Position numbers and translations under genes: made by a program
Assembly (NCBI RefSeq): GCF_004054105.1
Contig: NZ_SBLC01000006.1
Location: 121,384 to 185,383, forward strand
Source of the DNA: Falsigemmobacter intermedius
Lineage (GTDB): Bacteria > Pseudomonadota > Alphaproteobacteria > Rhodobacterales > Rhodobacteraceae
DNA: 64,000 nucleotides
Direction of reading: 5' to 3'
The notes under the pieces: generated by a model
The model's input: the letters and a program-made list of their open reading frames with translations, nothing else
Databases searched by the model: none
Told to the model about the DNA's origin: nothing
In this document: positions 18,754 to 27,801 of the stretch, piece after piece
Position numbering within the stretch: position 1 is the stretch's first letter
Layout: each line of letters opens with the position of its first letter

Positions 18754-19209
18754 TCACTTCATCCGCAGCCAGGTGATCAGCATGATAAAGAGATAAATCG
18801 GAGTCGCGAGGACCTGAAGGATAAGTTCCAACGTAGGTTTGGTGATGTCCTTCCAGTACTCAACGAGACCGCGGACCAGCCCTGGCAGTTCAAAGATCAC
18901 AGGCGCGAGCGAAATCCAGAGCCAGAGAGGCACCGGCCGCCCGGTCCAGAGAAACCAGCCGATCACCGCCACGATGACGAAAAGAAGCCGCGGTACGAAA
19001 AACCGATAAATTTCACAGAGCCGCGCTGCAAACCAGGCCGGCGACGGCAGCCGTCCGCCAAAGAGCGGCAGGTTCCAGCGAAAGCGCCATTGGGTATATT
19101 CCTGCTTTTTGCGCCAGTCGGTGCCGTAAACATGCGGCTCAAGCTTTTCGAGCTGCTTCAGACCGGCGCGGCGGCCCTTAGGCTTTTTATCGGAAGGAAG
19201 CTTTGCCAC
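18754..19209 (-). CDS. Hypothetical membrane protein
   Basis: About 151 residues from a GTG at 19209 (VAKLPSDKKPKGRRAGLKQL); a TTG at 19254 would add 15 residues. Basic, charged N-terminus, then a central hydrophobic helix (RLLFVIVAVIGWFLW), amphipathic linker and a C-terminal hydrophobic helix (LATPIYLFIMLITWL). No family recognised. It could share a transcript with the small membrane protein downstream. Confidence 0.55.
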   Translation of the reverse strand: MAKLPSDKKPKGRRAGLKQLEKLEPHVYGTDWRKKQEYTQWRFRWNLPLFGGRLPSPAWFAARLCEIYRFFVPRLLFVIVAVIGWFLWTGRPVPLWLWISLAPVIFELPGLVRGLVEYWKDITKPTLELILQVLATPIYLFIMLITWLRMK

Positions 19210-19314
19210 GCCTGTAACCCGCTGAAGAGGCGGGCAGACGCGCCCGCAATGCAATCCTAAGATGCGGCGGGGCCTTTGTGCAATCCCCGCAGTCAGGGCT
19301 GACTCCAGGACATG

Positions 19315-19340
19315 AAAAAAGCCGCCGGATGACCGGCGGC
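19315..19340 (-). terminator. Terminator after yceI
   Basis: GCCGCCGG and CCGGCGGC pair with a 4-base loop; on the minus strand the stem is followed by six T (AAAAAA on the plus strand at 19315-19320). It ends the yceI transcript. Confidence 0.88.
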
Positions 19341-19377
19341 TTTCTCTGGACAGATTTTTCCGGGCAGGGCCGGGAAA

Positions 19378-19953
19378 TCACTCAGCCTTCAGGGCTTCGA
19401 TCTCGATCAGGATTTTCACTTCATCGCCCACAACCGGAGCAAAAGCGCCGAGGTTGAAGTCCGAGCGCAGGAAGCTTGCGGTCGCCGAGAAGCCGAGAGC
19501 GGGCTTTTTCATCATCGGGTGATCGGCCGACTGGTTCATCACGGTGTCCAGAACGACCGGTTTGGTTACGCCGTTCAGGGTCAGATCACCGGTGATCTTA
19601 GCGGTCTTCTCGCCGGTCACTTCGATCGAAGTGGAGACAAATTTCGCCACCGGATTTGCTTCAGCATTGAAGAAATCTGCGGTCAGGAAGTGCTTGTCAC
19701 GCTCCGGCCAGCCGGTTGCCAGCGAGGTGATGGCAAATTCAGTCTCAACTTTCGAAGCGGCCGGGTTTTCAGCGTCGAAGCTGATTTTGCCTTCAAAGCC
19801 ACCGAACATCCCATAGGTGTTCGAGAAGCCCATGTGGTTGTAAGAATAGAGAATCTGGGTGTGGCTTGCATCAAATACATAGTCCACCGGCGCTGCAAAA
19901 GCGGGAGCTGCCATCAGCGAAGCGGCCAGTGCGAAAGGGGTCAGACGGATCAT
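19378..19953 (-). CDS. YceI-family periplasmic protein
   Basis: 191 residues. Signal peptide MIRLTPFALAASLMAAPAFA with cleavage after AFA, then the YceI lipocalin-like barrel: YVFDASHTQILYSYNHMGFS, GKISFDAENPAASKVE, KHFLTADFFNAEANPVAKF, ITGDLTLNGVTKPVVLD and ATASFLRSDFNLG. The family binds isoprenoid-type lipids; physiological role varies. Single gene with its own terminator; divergent from rpsF across 285 bases. Confidence 0.93.
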   Translation of the reverse strand: MIRLTPFALAASLMAAPAFAAPVDYVFDASHTQILYSYNHMGFSNTYGMFGGFEGKISFDAENPAASKVETEFAITSLATGWPERDKHFLTADFFNAEANPVAKFVSTSIEVTGEKTAKITGDLTLNGVTKPVVLDTVMNQSADHPMMKKPALGFSATASFLRSDFNLGAFAPVVGDEVKILIEIEALKAE

Positions 19954-20178
19954 AGCTTACTCCTGAGGGTCGGGACAAACCCGATACCGGACGTTCATGT
20001 ACCGGCTCGTTTATAATGCCAATTCCGATCTGACGAACAGTTAACGTGCGCAGTTGAACACATTGATGTGTCTCAGCCTCCCGCAACGGCAAACCCGTAT
20101 CTTCCCTTGCATCCGCGATCTGCCCGTGTATAAAGCCCCATCCTTCCGCGTCTGTTTTTCACCGGCGCATACCCTCAT

Positions 20179-20208
20179 GGACGGGGTGCGGAAGGTTAGT
20201 CTCCGTCC
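20179..20208 (+). promoter_or_regulatory. Leader hairpin before rpsF
   Basis: GGACGG (20179-20184) pairs with CCGTCC (20203-20208) around an 18-base loop, 30 bases before rpsF. Many rpsF leaders carry an S6:S18-binding hairpin that represses the operon; position fits, but I cannot confirm the specific CCG bulge. The rest of the yceI-rpsF gap (19954-20238) should hold both promoters. Confidence 0.3.
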
Positions 20209-20238
20209 TACGAAATGCGCTCTGACATCGGAGTTTAC

Positions 20239-20640
20239 ATGCCGCTTTACGAGCATGTCCTCATTGCGCGTCAGGATCTTTCCACCGCGCAGGCCGAAGG
20301 CCTCATCGAGCATTTCACCGCAGTAATCTCGGACAACGGCGGCAAAGTCGTTGCTTCGGAATACTGGGGCGTCAAAACGATGGCCTATAAGATCAACAAA
20401 AACCGCAAAGGCCACTACGCCTTCCTGCGCACCGATGCTCCGGCAGCGGCTGTTCAGGAGATGGAGCGTCTGGCCCGTCTTCACGACGACATGATGCGCG
20501 TTCTGTCGATCAAAGTTGAAAAGCACGAAGACGGCCCGTCCGTTCAAATGCAAAAACGCGACGAGCGTGGCGACCGTGATGGCGCACCGCGCGGCGACCG
20601 TGGTGACCGTGGCGGTTTCGACCGTCGCGAGCGTCGTTGA
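20239..20640 (+). CDS. rpsF: 30S ribosomal protein S6
   Basis: 133 residues. [40 protein letters not shown] and the arginine-rich, RGG-like C-terminal tail ([16 protein letters not shown]) common in alphaproteobacterial S6. Start ATG 20239 fits the family; the frame is open for eight codons upstream. First gene of rpsF-rpsR-rplI. Confidence 0.97.
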   Translation: MPLYEHVLIARQDLSTAQAEGLIEHFTAVISDNGGKVVASEYWGVKTMAYKINKNRKGHYAFLRTDAPAAAVQEMERLARLHDDMMRVLSIKVEKHEDGPSVQMQKRDERGDRDGAPRGDRGDRGGFDRRERR

Positions 20641-20657
20641 TAGGGGAGCACTGACCA

Positions 20658-20885
20658 ATGGCTAGCAAACCCTTCTTCCGCCGTCGTAAAGTCTGCCCGT
20701 TCTCCGGTGAGAACGCTCCGGCGATCGACTACAAAGACGTGAAACTCCTGCAGCGCTACATCTCTGAGCGCGGCAAGATCGTTCCGGCCCGCATCACCGC
20801 TGTTTCGGCAAAGAAACAACGCGAACTGGCACGTGCTATCAAGCGCGCCCGTTTCGTTGCTCTGCTGCCCTACGCTGTGAAATAA
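20658..20885 (+). CDS. rpsR: 30S ribosomal protein S18
   Basis: 75 residues, [40 protein letters not shown] and [11 protein letters not shown]. Partner of S6 on the small-subunit platform. Good ribosome site (AGGGGAG) 17 bases after rpsF. Confidence 0.98.
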   Translation: MASKPFFRRRKVCPFSGENAPAIDYKDVKLLQRYISERGKIVPARITAVSAKKQRELARAIKRARFVALLPYAVK

Positions 20886-20897
20886 GGAGACACTTCG

Positions 20898-21470
20898 ATG
20901 CAAGTTATCCTTCTTGAGCGCGTCGCAAAACTCGGCCAGATGGGCGATGTCGTCAACGTAAAGCAGGGTTACGCACGTAACTTCCTGCTGCCGCAGGGCA
21001 AAGCCCTCCGTGCGTCGGAAGCGAACATCAAATCCTTCGAAGCCCGCAAAGCGCAGCTCGAAGCCCAGAACCTCGAGACCAAAGCAGAAGCAGCCGCTGT
21101 TGCTGAAAAGCTCGACGGTCAGGTCTTCGTGGTCATACGTACCGCTTCGGACGCAGGTTCGCTCTACGGTTCGGTCACCGCACGTGACGCAGCTGAAGCG
21201 GCTACCGCTGAAGGCTTCACCGTTGCACGCGGCCAGATCGTTCTGGACGCTCCGATCAAGACCCTCGGTCTGCATGGCATGACCGTTGTTCTGCACCCGG
21301 AAGTCTCGGCACGTATCTCGGTGAACGTGGCCCGTTCGGCTGAAGAAGCTGAACTCCAGGCTTCGGGCAAATCGGTTCAGGAACTGGCTGCAGAAGCGGA
21401 AGCTGCTGCAGATCTGGAAATCCAGAACCTGTTTGACGATCTCGGCGGCGCTGCCGGCGACGACGAATAA
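20898..21470 (+). CDS. rplI: 50S ribosomal protein L9
   Basis: 190 residues. N-terminal domain [36 protein letters not shown], long connecting helix, C-terminal domain [14 protein letters not shown]. The acidic extension ([18 protein letters not shown]...) is longer than in E. coli L9 but normal for the group. Last gene before the flagellar cluster. Confidence 0.97.
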   Translation: MQVILLERVAKLGQMGDVVNVKQGYARNFLLPQGKALRASEANIKSFEARKAQLEAQNLETKAEAAAVAEKLDGQVFVVIRTASDAGSLYGSVTARDAAEAATAEGFTVARGQIVLDAPIKTLGLHGMTVVLHPEVSARISVNVARSAEEAELQASGKSVQELAAEAEAAADLEIQNLFDDLGGAAGDDE

Positions 21471-21499
21471 TCAGATCTCCTTCGGGAGCTTTGAGGAAA

Positions 21500-21529
21500 C
21501 CCCCGCAGCTTCCGGCTGCGGGGGTTTTT
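21500..21529 (+). terminator. Terminator between rplI and flhB
   Basis: CCCCCGCAG pairs with CTGCGGGGG around a 7-base loop, then five T. It ends the ribosomal operon and may also act weakly on the convergent flhB transcript. It marks the edge of the flagellar block. Confidence 0.9.
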
Positions 21530-21537
21530 CGTTTGGC

Positions 21538-22644
21538 TCAGCTGGTGACGTGGTGGCTGCCCTCAGGCAGTTTCCGGTGAATGCGCCGGCGCAGATCCAG
21601 CACATAGCCCACCAGTTCCGCCACGGCCGCCCAATGTTCTTCCGGGATCAGAGCATCCTCCTCCGTTCCGGCATAAAGCGCCCGCGCAAGTGGCGGGCTT
21701 TCGATCACAGCCACATCATGATCGAGAGCGATATCCCGGATCCGCAGCGCCTGAAGATCCGTGCCTTTCGCGATGCAGACCGGAGCGGCATCCACCCCGC
21801 GTTCATAGCGCAGCGCGACCGCGAAATGGGTCGGGTTTGTGATGACCAGTGTCGCCTCAGGCACGGTCTGCATATGAGGGCGGCGCAGGGCGCGGCGGCG
21901 CAGCTCCTGGCGTTTGGCGCGGATGTGGGGATCGCCTTCGGTGTCCTTCATCTCATCCTTCTGGTCCTGTTTGGACATCTTCTGCTTTTTCATCCACTGA
22001 AACCGCTTCCAGAAGATATCGAAGGCAACGAAGGGGATCAGGATCAGCGCTGCCGTCATCAACAGCTTCACCGATGTCTCACCCAAAAGCGGGATCACCC
22101 CCTGAGGGGACAGAATGACCCCCGGAAGAAGACTGTCGATCACGGTCTTCAGCGCCATGAATGAGGCTGCGCCCAGGAGCGTCACCCGCAGAATGTTTTT
22201 GGTGAACTCGGTCAGGTTCTCCACAGAGAACATCCGCTTCAGCCCGGCGCCCGGATTGAATTTCGACAGCTTTGGTTTCAGACGCGCGGTGCTTACCAGA
22301 AACGGCCCGCTCAGCAGCATCGAGACCAGCGCGAAAACAAAGAGAACGCCCAGAGCCGGCAGCACAAAGCCCGCGATCAGGGCTGAAAAATCTGACATCA
22401 CCTCCAGCAGATCCTCAGGCGTGTCCAGCTGCACGCGGGGGGCCCCTGCAAAGATATCTGCCAGCGAGAGCACCAGCGGGGGTCCGTAAAGCGGGATGAC
22501 CAGAAGGCACAGCACCAGAAGCCCGAGATAGGCCATCAGATGGCCCGCCTCTTTGGAGGACCAGGTATCGCCCTTTTGCTTCGCCTGACTGATCTTTCGT
22601 TCAGAGGCTTCTTCTGTTTTGGACTCCTGGTCTTCGGTACTCAT
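21538..22644 (-). CDS. flhB: Flagellar export protein FlhB
   Basis: 368 residues. Charged N-terminus (EDQESKTEEASERKISQAKQ), four membrane helices (about 30-215), then the cytoplasmic domain with the self-cleavage site NPTH in LVITNPTHFAVALRYERG (about residue 265-285). Controls the switch from hook to filament export. Last gene of the leftward operon flgB-flgC-fliE-fliQ-SLT-flhA-fliR-flhB. Confidence 0.96.
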   Translation of the reverse strand: MSTEDQESKTEEASERKISQAKQKGDTWSSKEAGHLMAYLGLLVLCLLVIPLYGPPLVLSLADIFAGAPRVQLDTPEDLLEVMSDFSALIAGFVLPALGVLFVFALVSMLLSGPFLVSTARLKPKLSKFNPGAGLKRMFSVENLTEFTKNILRVTLLGAASFMALKTVIDSLLPGVILSPQGVIPLLGETSVKLLMTAALILIPFVAFDIFWKRFQWMKKQKMSKQDQKDEMKDTEGDPHIRAKRQELRRRALRRPHMQTVPEATLVITNPTHFAVALRYERGVDAAPVCIAKGTDLQALRIRDIALDHDVAVIESPPLARALYAGTEEDALIPEEHWAAVAELVGYVLDLRRRIHRKLPEGSHHVTS

Positions 22645-22651
22645 GGCGGCC

Positions 22652-23404
22652 TCAGGGCATAAGGGTCAGGAAGAAAGCGGCATAAAGATCGGCAAAATGG
22701 CGCAGGATCGCCTCGGCGCTCATCCACAAGAGCCAGAGGCCGAGGAAAATGGTGGCGGGTCCGGCGACGAAAAACACGGGCAGCGCAGGCATCACCCGGT
22801 TCGCCACGCCAAGGCCCAGGTTGTAGATCACGCCAAAGACAAAAAAGGGCGCGCCCAGAAGGACGGCGGTGCCCAGGCTTTTTACGGCCAGCTGCACAAT
22901 CTGCCCCGTCAGATCGCCGAGCGGCAGCCAGGCCGGCGAGAGCAGCTCATAGCTGTAGATCAGCCCGCGCAGCATCAGATGATGGCTGTCGGTCAGAAAG
23001 ATCAGCGCGCCCGCCGCGATCATCAGAAACTGCGAGATCGCAGAGGCGCCCTCATAATGGGTATTGCCCGCAGCCAGAGCGCTGGAAAGCGAGGTCACAA
23101 AGGAGATGATCGCGCCCAGCGAATGCAGCGCGGCAAAAAGGATCCGCGCGCCTGCGCCGATATAAAGCCCGATCAGCGCCTCCCGCGCGATCAGTGCCGT
23201 CAGAAGCACCGGGCGATCGGGCAGGACCACCGGCACAACCGGCAGCAGGACCAGCGAAAAGATCACCCCCAAAGCCAGTCGCAGACGGCCAGGGACCTGG
23301 ACATCCCCGAAGCCTGGCAGAAACATCAGGGCGGTGCCCACACGGGCAAAAACCACTAGCGCCCCGGTGATCTGTGCGGCCGTCCAGGCGCTGATCGGAT
23401 CCAC
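22652..23404 (-). CDS. fliR: Flagellar export gate protein FliR
   Basis: 250 residues with about six hydrophobic helices; VFARVGTALMFLPGFGDVQV at the start and RLALGVIFSLVLLPV, then LLGAPFFVFGVIYNLGLGVANRVMPALPVFF typical of FliR (adjacent short stretches). Part of the FliPQR core. Lies 3 bases after flhA and 7 before flhB. fliP, its usual partner, is absent from the window. Confidence 0.75.
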   Translation of the reverse strand: MDPISAWTAAQITGALVVFARVGTALMFLPGFGDVQVPGRLRLALGVIFSLVLLPVVPVVLPDRPVLLTALIAREALIGLYIGAGARILFAALHSLGAIISFVTSLSSALAAGNTHYEGASAISQFLMIAAGALIFLTDSHHLMLRGLIYSYELLSPAWLPLGDLTGQIVQLAVKSLGTAVLLGAPFFVFGVIYNLGLGVANRVMPALPVFFVAGPATIFLGLWLLWMSAEAILRHFADLYAAFFLTLMP

Positions 23405-23407
23405 GCG

Positions 23408-25516
23408 TCAGGCTCCGATCGTGGCCACAGTGCGCAGGCGGGCTTTGCGGTGGATCTCATTATGCGAGATCACCTGGGTCATGGGCGAGACCCGCTCGAT
23501 CATAGAGCGCACGATGGGACGCACTTCGGGAGAGACCAGCAGCGCAGGCCATTCGTCATTTTGCGCAAATTTCGCCAGTTCTGCCCGGGCGGCGGTGACA
23601 AAATCCTGTACCCGCGCGGGCGACATCAGGAAACTCACCTCATCGCCCTGAACACGGGCCGACTGGGCAAATTCCCCCTCCCACTGACCGCCGAGCGCGA
23701 CGATGCGGACATAGCCGTTCTCATCTTCCAGGGTTTTGCAGATCTGCGACGAGAGCCTTTTGCGGACATGCTCGGTAATGAAGGTCAGGTTTTTCGAGGC
23801 GGCGCCCGCTTCGGCCAGGGCCTCGGCGATCAGCGGCAGATTGCGGATCGAGACCCGCTCACCCAGCAGATTCTGCAGGACATTCTGCGTCAGAATAACC
23901 GGTGAGGGGTTGGGGATGTCGTTGATCAGCTTTTGATATTCACGATCGAGCCCTTTAATCAGCTCCTGCGTGGCGCCATAGGTCAGCATCTCGGGCAGAT
24001 GTTCGCGGATCACTTCCGTCATATGGGTGATGACGACAGATTCGCCGTCCACCACGGTCAGACCCCGGGCCTCCGCACGCGGCACCAGTGAGGGGTCGAT
24101 CCAAAAGGCGTTCAGATTAAAGGTCGGCTCTTTGACCCGCTCTCCGGCGATGTCCTGGGCTTCATTGGCCGGATCGATCACCAGACGGCTCGCGGGGCGC
24201 AGCTCACCCCTTGCGGCCTCGACCCCCTGCACGATGATGGCATAGCTCATGGCGGACAGGGCGGCATTGTCTTTGATCCGCACCGGCGGCAGCAGAAAGC
24301 CGTAGTCTGACGCAAAGAGGTTGCGCAAAGACTTCACCTTGCCCGGCAATGCCGCATCCGGCGAGCCGATGAGCGGGATCAGGGCCGCGCCCAGTTCCAG
24401 CCGCAGGGTGTCAATTTTCAAAAGATCCGCAGGCTCTTCGGGCGGGGTTTTGCCAGCCCGGGCCTCAGCCAGCTCGCGGGTGGCAGCGTCTTCGCGGGCC
24501 TTTTCGGCCGCCCGGCTGACCGCCCAGCCCAGGGCTGCAAGCCCCGCTGCAAGCAGGGTGAAGATAAAGAGCGGAAAGCCCGGCAGAAGCCCCAGACAAA
24601 AGACAATTGCCGCCGCCATATAAAGCGCGCGCGGCGAGCCGCCGAGCTGGCTGATCACCGCCTCGTTGGCCGCGCCCTCGGTGCCGCCTTTGGTCACGAT
24701 CATGCCGGCTGCGAGTGAGACGATCAGCGCCGGGATCTGGCTGACCAGACCATCGCCGATGGTCAGAACGGTGTAGTTCTGCAGGGCGGCCATGACCGGC
24801 ATATCGTGGCGCAGCATGCCGATCAGCAGCCCGCCCACGATATTGATCACCGTAATGATGATCGAGGCGACGGCATCGCCGCGCACGAATTTTGCCGCAC
24901 CATCCATGGCGCCGAAGAAACCGCTCTCCTGCTCAACCTCACGGCGGCGGCGGCGGGCCTCGGCTTCATCAATGGCACCTGCGCCCAGATCGGCGTCGAT
25001 GGCCATCTGCTTTCCCGGCATCGCATCGAGCGAGAAGCGGGCCGAGACCTCAGCAATCCGGGTCGAGCCTTTGGTAATGACGATGAAGTTCACGGTCACC
25101 AGAATGACGAAGATCACCGTGCCGATGATAAAATCACCGCCGACGACAAAATAGGCGATCCCCTCAATCACGCCGCCTGCCGCATCGGTGCCGGTGTGGC
25201 CCTGAGAGAGAACGAGGCGCGATGAAGCGATTGAGAGCGCCAGCCGCATCATGGTCACAACCAGCAGCAGGGTCGGAAAAGAGTTGAACTCCAGCGGCTT
25301 GCGCACCCAGAGAGCCACCATCAGCACCAGAACCGATACCGCAAAAGACAGCGCAAGCCCGAAGTCGAGCAGCAGCGGTGGCAGCGGAACAAAGAGCACG
25401 CCGAGAATCGCCATAACCCCGATGGCAAAACCGATATCCCGGTTGTCGCCCAGACCGTTAAACCAGTTCAGGACGGGCAGGGCGGGCCCGGGCGTTTTGG
25501 GGGCGGGGCGTTTCAT
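23408..25516 (-). CDS. flhA: Flagellar export gate protein FlhA
   Basis: 702 residues. N-terminal half with eight helices, including the conserved FHIPEP-type region (here VITKGSTRIAEVSARFSLDA, DAMPGKQMAIDADLGAG and EAEARRRRREVEQESGFFGA), C-terminal cytoplasmic domain with ARGLTVVDGESVVITHMTEV and NLTFITEHVRKRLSSQI. Docks export substrates and chaperones and uses proton flow. Confidence 0.97.
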   Translation of the reverse strand: MKRPAPKTPGPALPVLNWFNGLGDNRDIGFAIGVMAILGVLFVPLPPLLLDFGLALSFAVSVLVLMVALWVRKPLEFNSFPTLLLVVTMMRLALSIASSRLVLSQGHTGTDAAGGVIEGIAYFVVGGDFIIGTVIFVILVTVNFIVITKGSTRIAEVSARFSLDAMPGKQMAIDADLGAGAIDEAEARRRRREVEQESGFFGAMDGAAKFVRGDAVASIIITVINIVGGLLIGMLRHDMPVMAALQNYTVLTIGDGLVSQIPALIVSLAAGMIVTKGGTEGAANEAVISQLGGSPRALYMAAAIVFCLGLLPGFPLFIFTLLAAGLAALGWAVSRAAEKAREDAATRELAEARAGKTPPEEPADLLKIDTLRLELGAALIPLIGSPDAALPGKVKSLRNLFASDYGFLLPPVRIKDNAALSAMSYAIIVQGVEAARGELRPASRLVIDPANEAQDIAGERVKEPTFNLNAFWIDPSLVPRAEARGLTVVDGESVVITHMTEVIREHLPEMLTYGATQELIKGLDREYQKLINDIPNPSPVILTQNVLQNLLGERVSIRNLPLIAEALAEAGAASKNLTFITEHVRKRLSSQICKTLEDENGYVRIVALGGQWEGEFAQSARVQGDEVSFLMSPARVQDFVTAARAELAKFAQNDEWPALLVSPEVRPIVRSMIERVSPMTQVISHNEIHRKARLRTVATIGA

Positions 25517-25518
25517 GC

Positions 25519-26328
25519 TCAGCTCTCCGGCGGCAAAAAGGCGGGCAGGACGGGCTCCAGATCGAGGGCCGAGTAAAGCGTGCGGCGCGAACCTTCCTCT
25601 CCGGCGATCTCTGCCCCCCAGATGGCGCCTTCGGTGTGCCAGCTTGCCGGGGCGCGGCCAGGCGGCGAAGTCTGAGGCATCTCTCCGGCGGCGGCGAAGG
25701 CTCTGGCGCGAAACTCTGCGAGCCTTGCGCCCGCGACGGCCTGGTTGCGCGCCAGCGAGGTCAGATAGACCTGCTGCGGCGCAGGCGAATGAGAGTGATA
25801 GCGCCCGGCGGCCAGCTGCCAGTCACCGGCCTCATCGTAAAGGCTGCGCAGAAAACGGGCGGCGTAGCTGACGTTCACAACAGGATCAAACCCCTCGGCC
25901 AGGCTCAGGAAGGCCTCGGGGTGCCAGCGCAGATTGATCTGCAGACAGCCCACATCGATCGAGCGGACCCCCTCGTCCTGGCGCTGGCGCACGAAAGCCA
26001 TGGCGGCTTCGCGGGTCTCAAACCGGCGGCCCTCGCCTGCGGCATTCACGCTCCAGGGCCAGACGGTCAGACCGCCCGGCGCCTTATAGCCCGCCTCCTG
26101 CAACCCAAGGGCCAGCAGGAGGTTGTTCGGGATCTGATAGGTCTGTTCCGCCTCAAGAATGGCTGCGAGGCACAGCCCGCCGGGATCGCCCTCCGAAAGC
26201 GGTGCGTAGTCCATCGGCGCTTCCGGGGAAGGCGGCGGTTCTGCGGGAGCATTCAGCCAGCCCCAGGACAGGGCAGGACCGGAAAAACAAAGCAAAGCCA
26301 CAGACGCTGAGAGGAGATGACGCCTCAC
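25519..26328 (-). CDS. Lytic transglycosylase-like protein in export operon
   Basis: 269 residues. Signal peptide (MRRHLLSASVALLCFSGPAL, cleavage near SWG), then an SLT-type domain: LAAILEAEQTYQIPNNLLLA, ALGLQEAGYKAPGG with the catalytic glutamate, VGCLQINLRWHPEAF and NVSYAARFLRSLYDEAGDW. It would open peptidoglycan for the rod, since the FlgJ-type protein in this cluster has no enzyme domain. R. sphaeroides uses a separate enzyme, SltF, in this role; whether this is its equivalent is inferred. Overlaps fliQ by 4 bases and sits 2 bases before flhA. Confidence 0.88.
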   Translation of the reverse strand: MRRHLLSASVALLCFSGPALSWGWLNAPAEPPPSPEAPMDYAPLSEGDPGGLCLAAILEAEQTYQIPNNLLLALGLQEAGYKAPGGLTVWPWSVNAAGEGRRFETREAAMAFVRQRQDEGVRSIDVGCLQINLRWHPEAFLSLAEGFDPVVNVSYAARFLRSLYDEAGDWQLAAGRYHSHSPAPQQVYLTSLARNQAVAGARLAEFRARAFAAAGEMPQTSPPGRAPASWHTEGAIWGAEIAGEEGSRRTLYSALDLEPVLPAFLPPES

Positions 26329-26597
26329 AGCGCCCCCGAGACAATCAGGTCAAAGGCCCGGTCTGAGACGGTTTTCAGCGTCACAAAGATGAAGGGCAGC
26401 GCGAGACCAAGAACGATGAAAATCGCAAAGATCTTCGGAACAAAAGTCAGCGTCATTTCCTGGACCTGGGTCAGGGCCTGAAACAGCGCGATCGCAAGAC
26501 CGACGACCAGAGCGGCCAGCAACACAGGCGCGGAGGCGATCAGGATCGCCCGCAGCGTCAGCTGGATCATCTGATGAACATCGGCCTGCTCCATCAC
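26325..26597 (-). CDS. fliQ: Flagellar export gate protein FliQ
   Basis: 90 residues, two membrane helices (ILIASAPVLLAALVVGLAI and FAIFIVLGLALPFIFVTL) with the intervening LFQALTQVQEMTLTFVPKI typical of FliQ. Coupled to fliE upstream and the transglycosylase gene downstream by 4-base overlaps. Confidence 0.95.
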   Translation of the reverse strand: MMEQADVHQMIQLTLRAILIASAPVLLAALVVGLAIALFQALTQVQEMTLTFVPKIFAIFIVLGLALPFIFVTLKTVSDRAFDLIVSGAL

Positions 26598-26917
26598 ACG
26601 CTCATCCGCATGATTTCCTGATAGGCCTCGACCACGCGGTCGCGCAGTGCGACGGTGGTTTTTACCGCCGATTCCATGGCGAGGGTGGCCTCGACCACTT
26701 TCTGAACCGGCATCTGACCGCGCAGGCCTGCGATGGCGGCGGCTTCGCCCGCGCGGATCGTCTGAACCTGGGCGCGGGTGGTTTCGCCGAGAAGATCGGC
26801 AAAACTCGGGCGCGGGACCTCGGGCGTCAGCTGAAGGGCCGGCGCTTCGGCCACCGTCAGGCGGCGGGCAGACTGATAGGCACGCGAGGCCCCAAGCGGC
26901 GTGAGAGTGGTCTCCAT
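26594..26917 (-). CDS. fliE: Rod/MS-ring junction protein FliE
   Basis: 107 residues. C-terminal KVVEATLAMESAVKTTVALRDRVVEAYQEIMRMSV pattern (quoted in part: VEAYQEIMRM) is the FliE signature. Joins the MS ring to the rod and opens the export path. Follows flgC after 4 bases. Confidence 0.65.
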   Translation of the reverse strand: METTLTPLGASRAYQSARRLTVAEAPALQLTPEVPRPSFADLLGETTRAQVQTIRAGEAAAIAGLRGQMPVQKVVEATLAMESAVKTTVALRDRVVEAYQEIMRMSV

Positions 26918-26921
26918 CGGC

Positions 26922-27335
26922 TCAGCTCAGCAGATCAAGGAGCTGGCTGCGCATCCGCCGCCCGCTGTCATACATGTTAAGGTTCGCCTCATAACTTCTT
27001 GAAGCTTCGCGCATATTCGCCATTTCGATCAGCGGCTCGACATTGGCGCGCTTGACCATGCCCGCCGCGTCCGCCGCCGGATGCGACGGATCATGCACCA
27101 GCGGGAACGGCGAGGGATCTTCTGAAATACGGCCCGGTCCAAGCATCTCGGCACCGGTGGCGGGATCGAGCATCCGTTCAAAGCTGACCTCGCGGCGGCG
27201 ATAGGGATCGCCCCCCGCGATGGTTGAGGTGCTTTGCGCATTGGCGATGTTCTCAGCCGTGATGCGCAGCCGCTCGGATTGCGCACGAAGACCGGAGGCG
27301 GCGGCGGCACCGATGGCGCGAAGCGGATCGCTCAT
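26922..27335 (-). CDS. flgC: Proximal rod protein FlgC
   Basis: 137 residues. N-terminal rod motif with LRITAENIANAQSTSTIAGG, C-terminal NVEPLIEMANMREASRSYEA and LNMYDSGRRMRSQLLDLL, both hallmarks of FlgC. Overlaps flgB by 4 bases. Confidence 0.96.
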   Translation of the reverse strand: MSDPLRAIGAAAASGLRAQSERLRITAENIANAQSTSTIAGGDPYRRREVSFERMLDPATGAEMLGPGRISEDPSPFPLVHDPSHPAADAAGMVKRANVEPLIEMANMREASRSYEANLNMYDSGRRMRSQLLDLLS

Positions 27336-27676
27336 TTGCCCACCGCCAGCGAAATCAGATCATGGCCCCGACGGTAAAGCCGCGCGGCAAGGCGGTGGCT
27401 TTCCTCGGTCTCAGAGGCCAGAAGGGATTGTTCCTCCAGAACGACACGATTGCCGTCAGCCGAGACATCCCAGGGACTCGCGGCCTCACGGCTCTCGGCC
27501 ACACCGGTGGCGAGGAAGTCCTCAAAAGAGGTCAGATCGCGGGCGCGGTATCCGGGGGTATCAGCATTGGCAATATTGGCTGCAAGCACCTTCTGGCGCT
27601 CGGCAAGCCAGTCCATCCGCTCTGAAGCGAGGCGGAAGAAAGAAGGGCTTACAGCGGTATCCGGTCGGATGGTCAT
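27332..27676 (-). CDS. flgB: Proximal rod protein FlgB
   Basis: 114 residues from ATG 27676; the frame is open further upstream but the conserved protein starts at MTIRPDTAVSPSFFRLASER. Contains RQKVLAANIANADTPGYRARD, the rod-protein signature. First gene of the eight-gene leftward operon ending in flhB. Upstream, shared with fliI, lies an AT-rich region with a CATGAATAGT element facing flgB. Confidence 0.95.
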   Translation of the reverse strand: MTIRPDTAVSPSFFRLASERMDWLAERQKVLAANIANADTPGYRARDLTSFEDFLATGVAESREAASPWDVSADGNRVVLEEQSLLASETEESHRLAARLYRRGHDLISLAVGK

Positions 27677-27801
27677 GTAGATTATCCTTGCAATCCTTGA
27701 ATCTATATACGCACTATTCATGAAGTCACAAGTGTTAACCCTGCGTTTAATCCTGCCCTGCCGGCCCCGGATCTTCCGCGCAGGATCCCCCGGAGAACCC
27801 C
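27677..27801. promoter_or_regulatory. Divergent flgB-fliI control region
   Basis: AT-rich 125-base gap. CATGAATAGT at 27713-27722 (minus strand) points to flgB; CACAAGTGTTAACC at 27727-27740 points to fliI and resembles the element repeated at other flagellar starts. GTTAA...TTTAA at 27735-27750 looks like a CtrA site, but the spacing between the TTAA halves is 8, not the standard 7. Confidence 0.5.

Noticed and set aside
27735..27750. Full CtrA site between flgB and fliI
   Set aside because: The TTAA halves are 8 apart, not 7, so it is only noted as a partial match.
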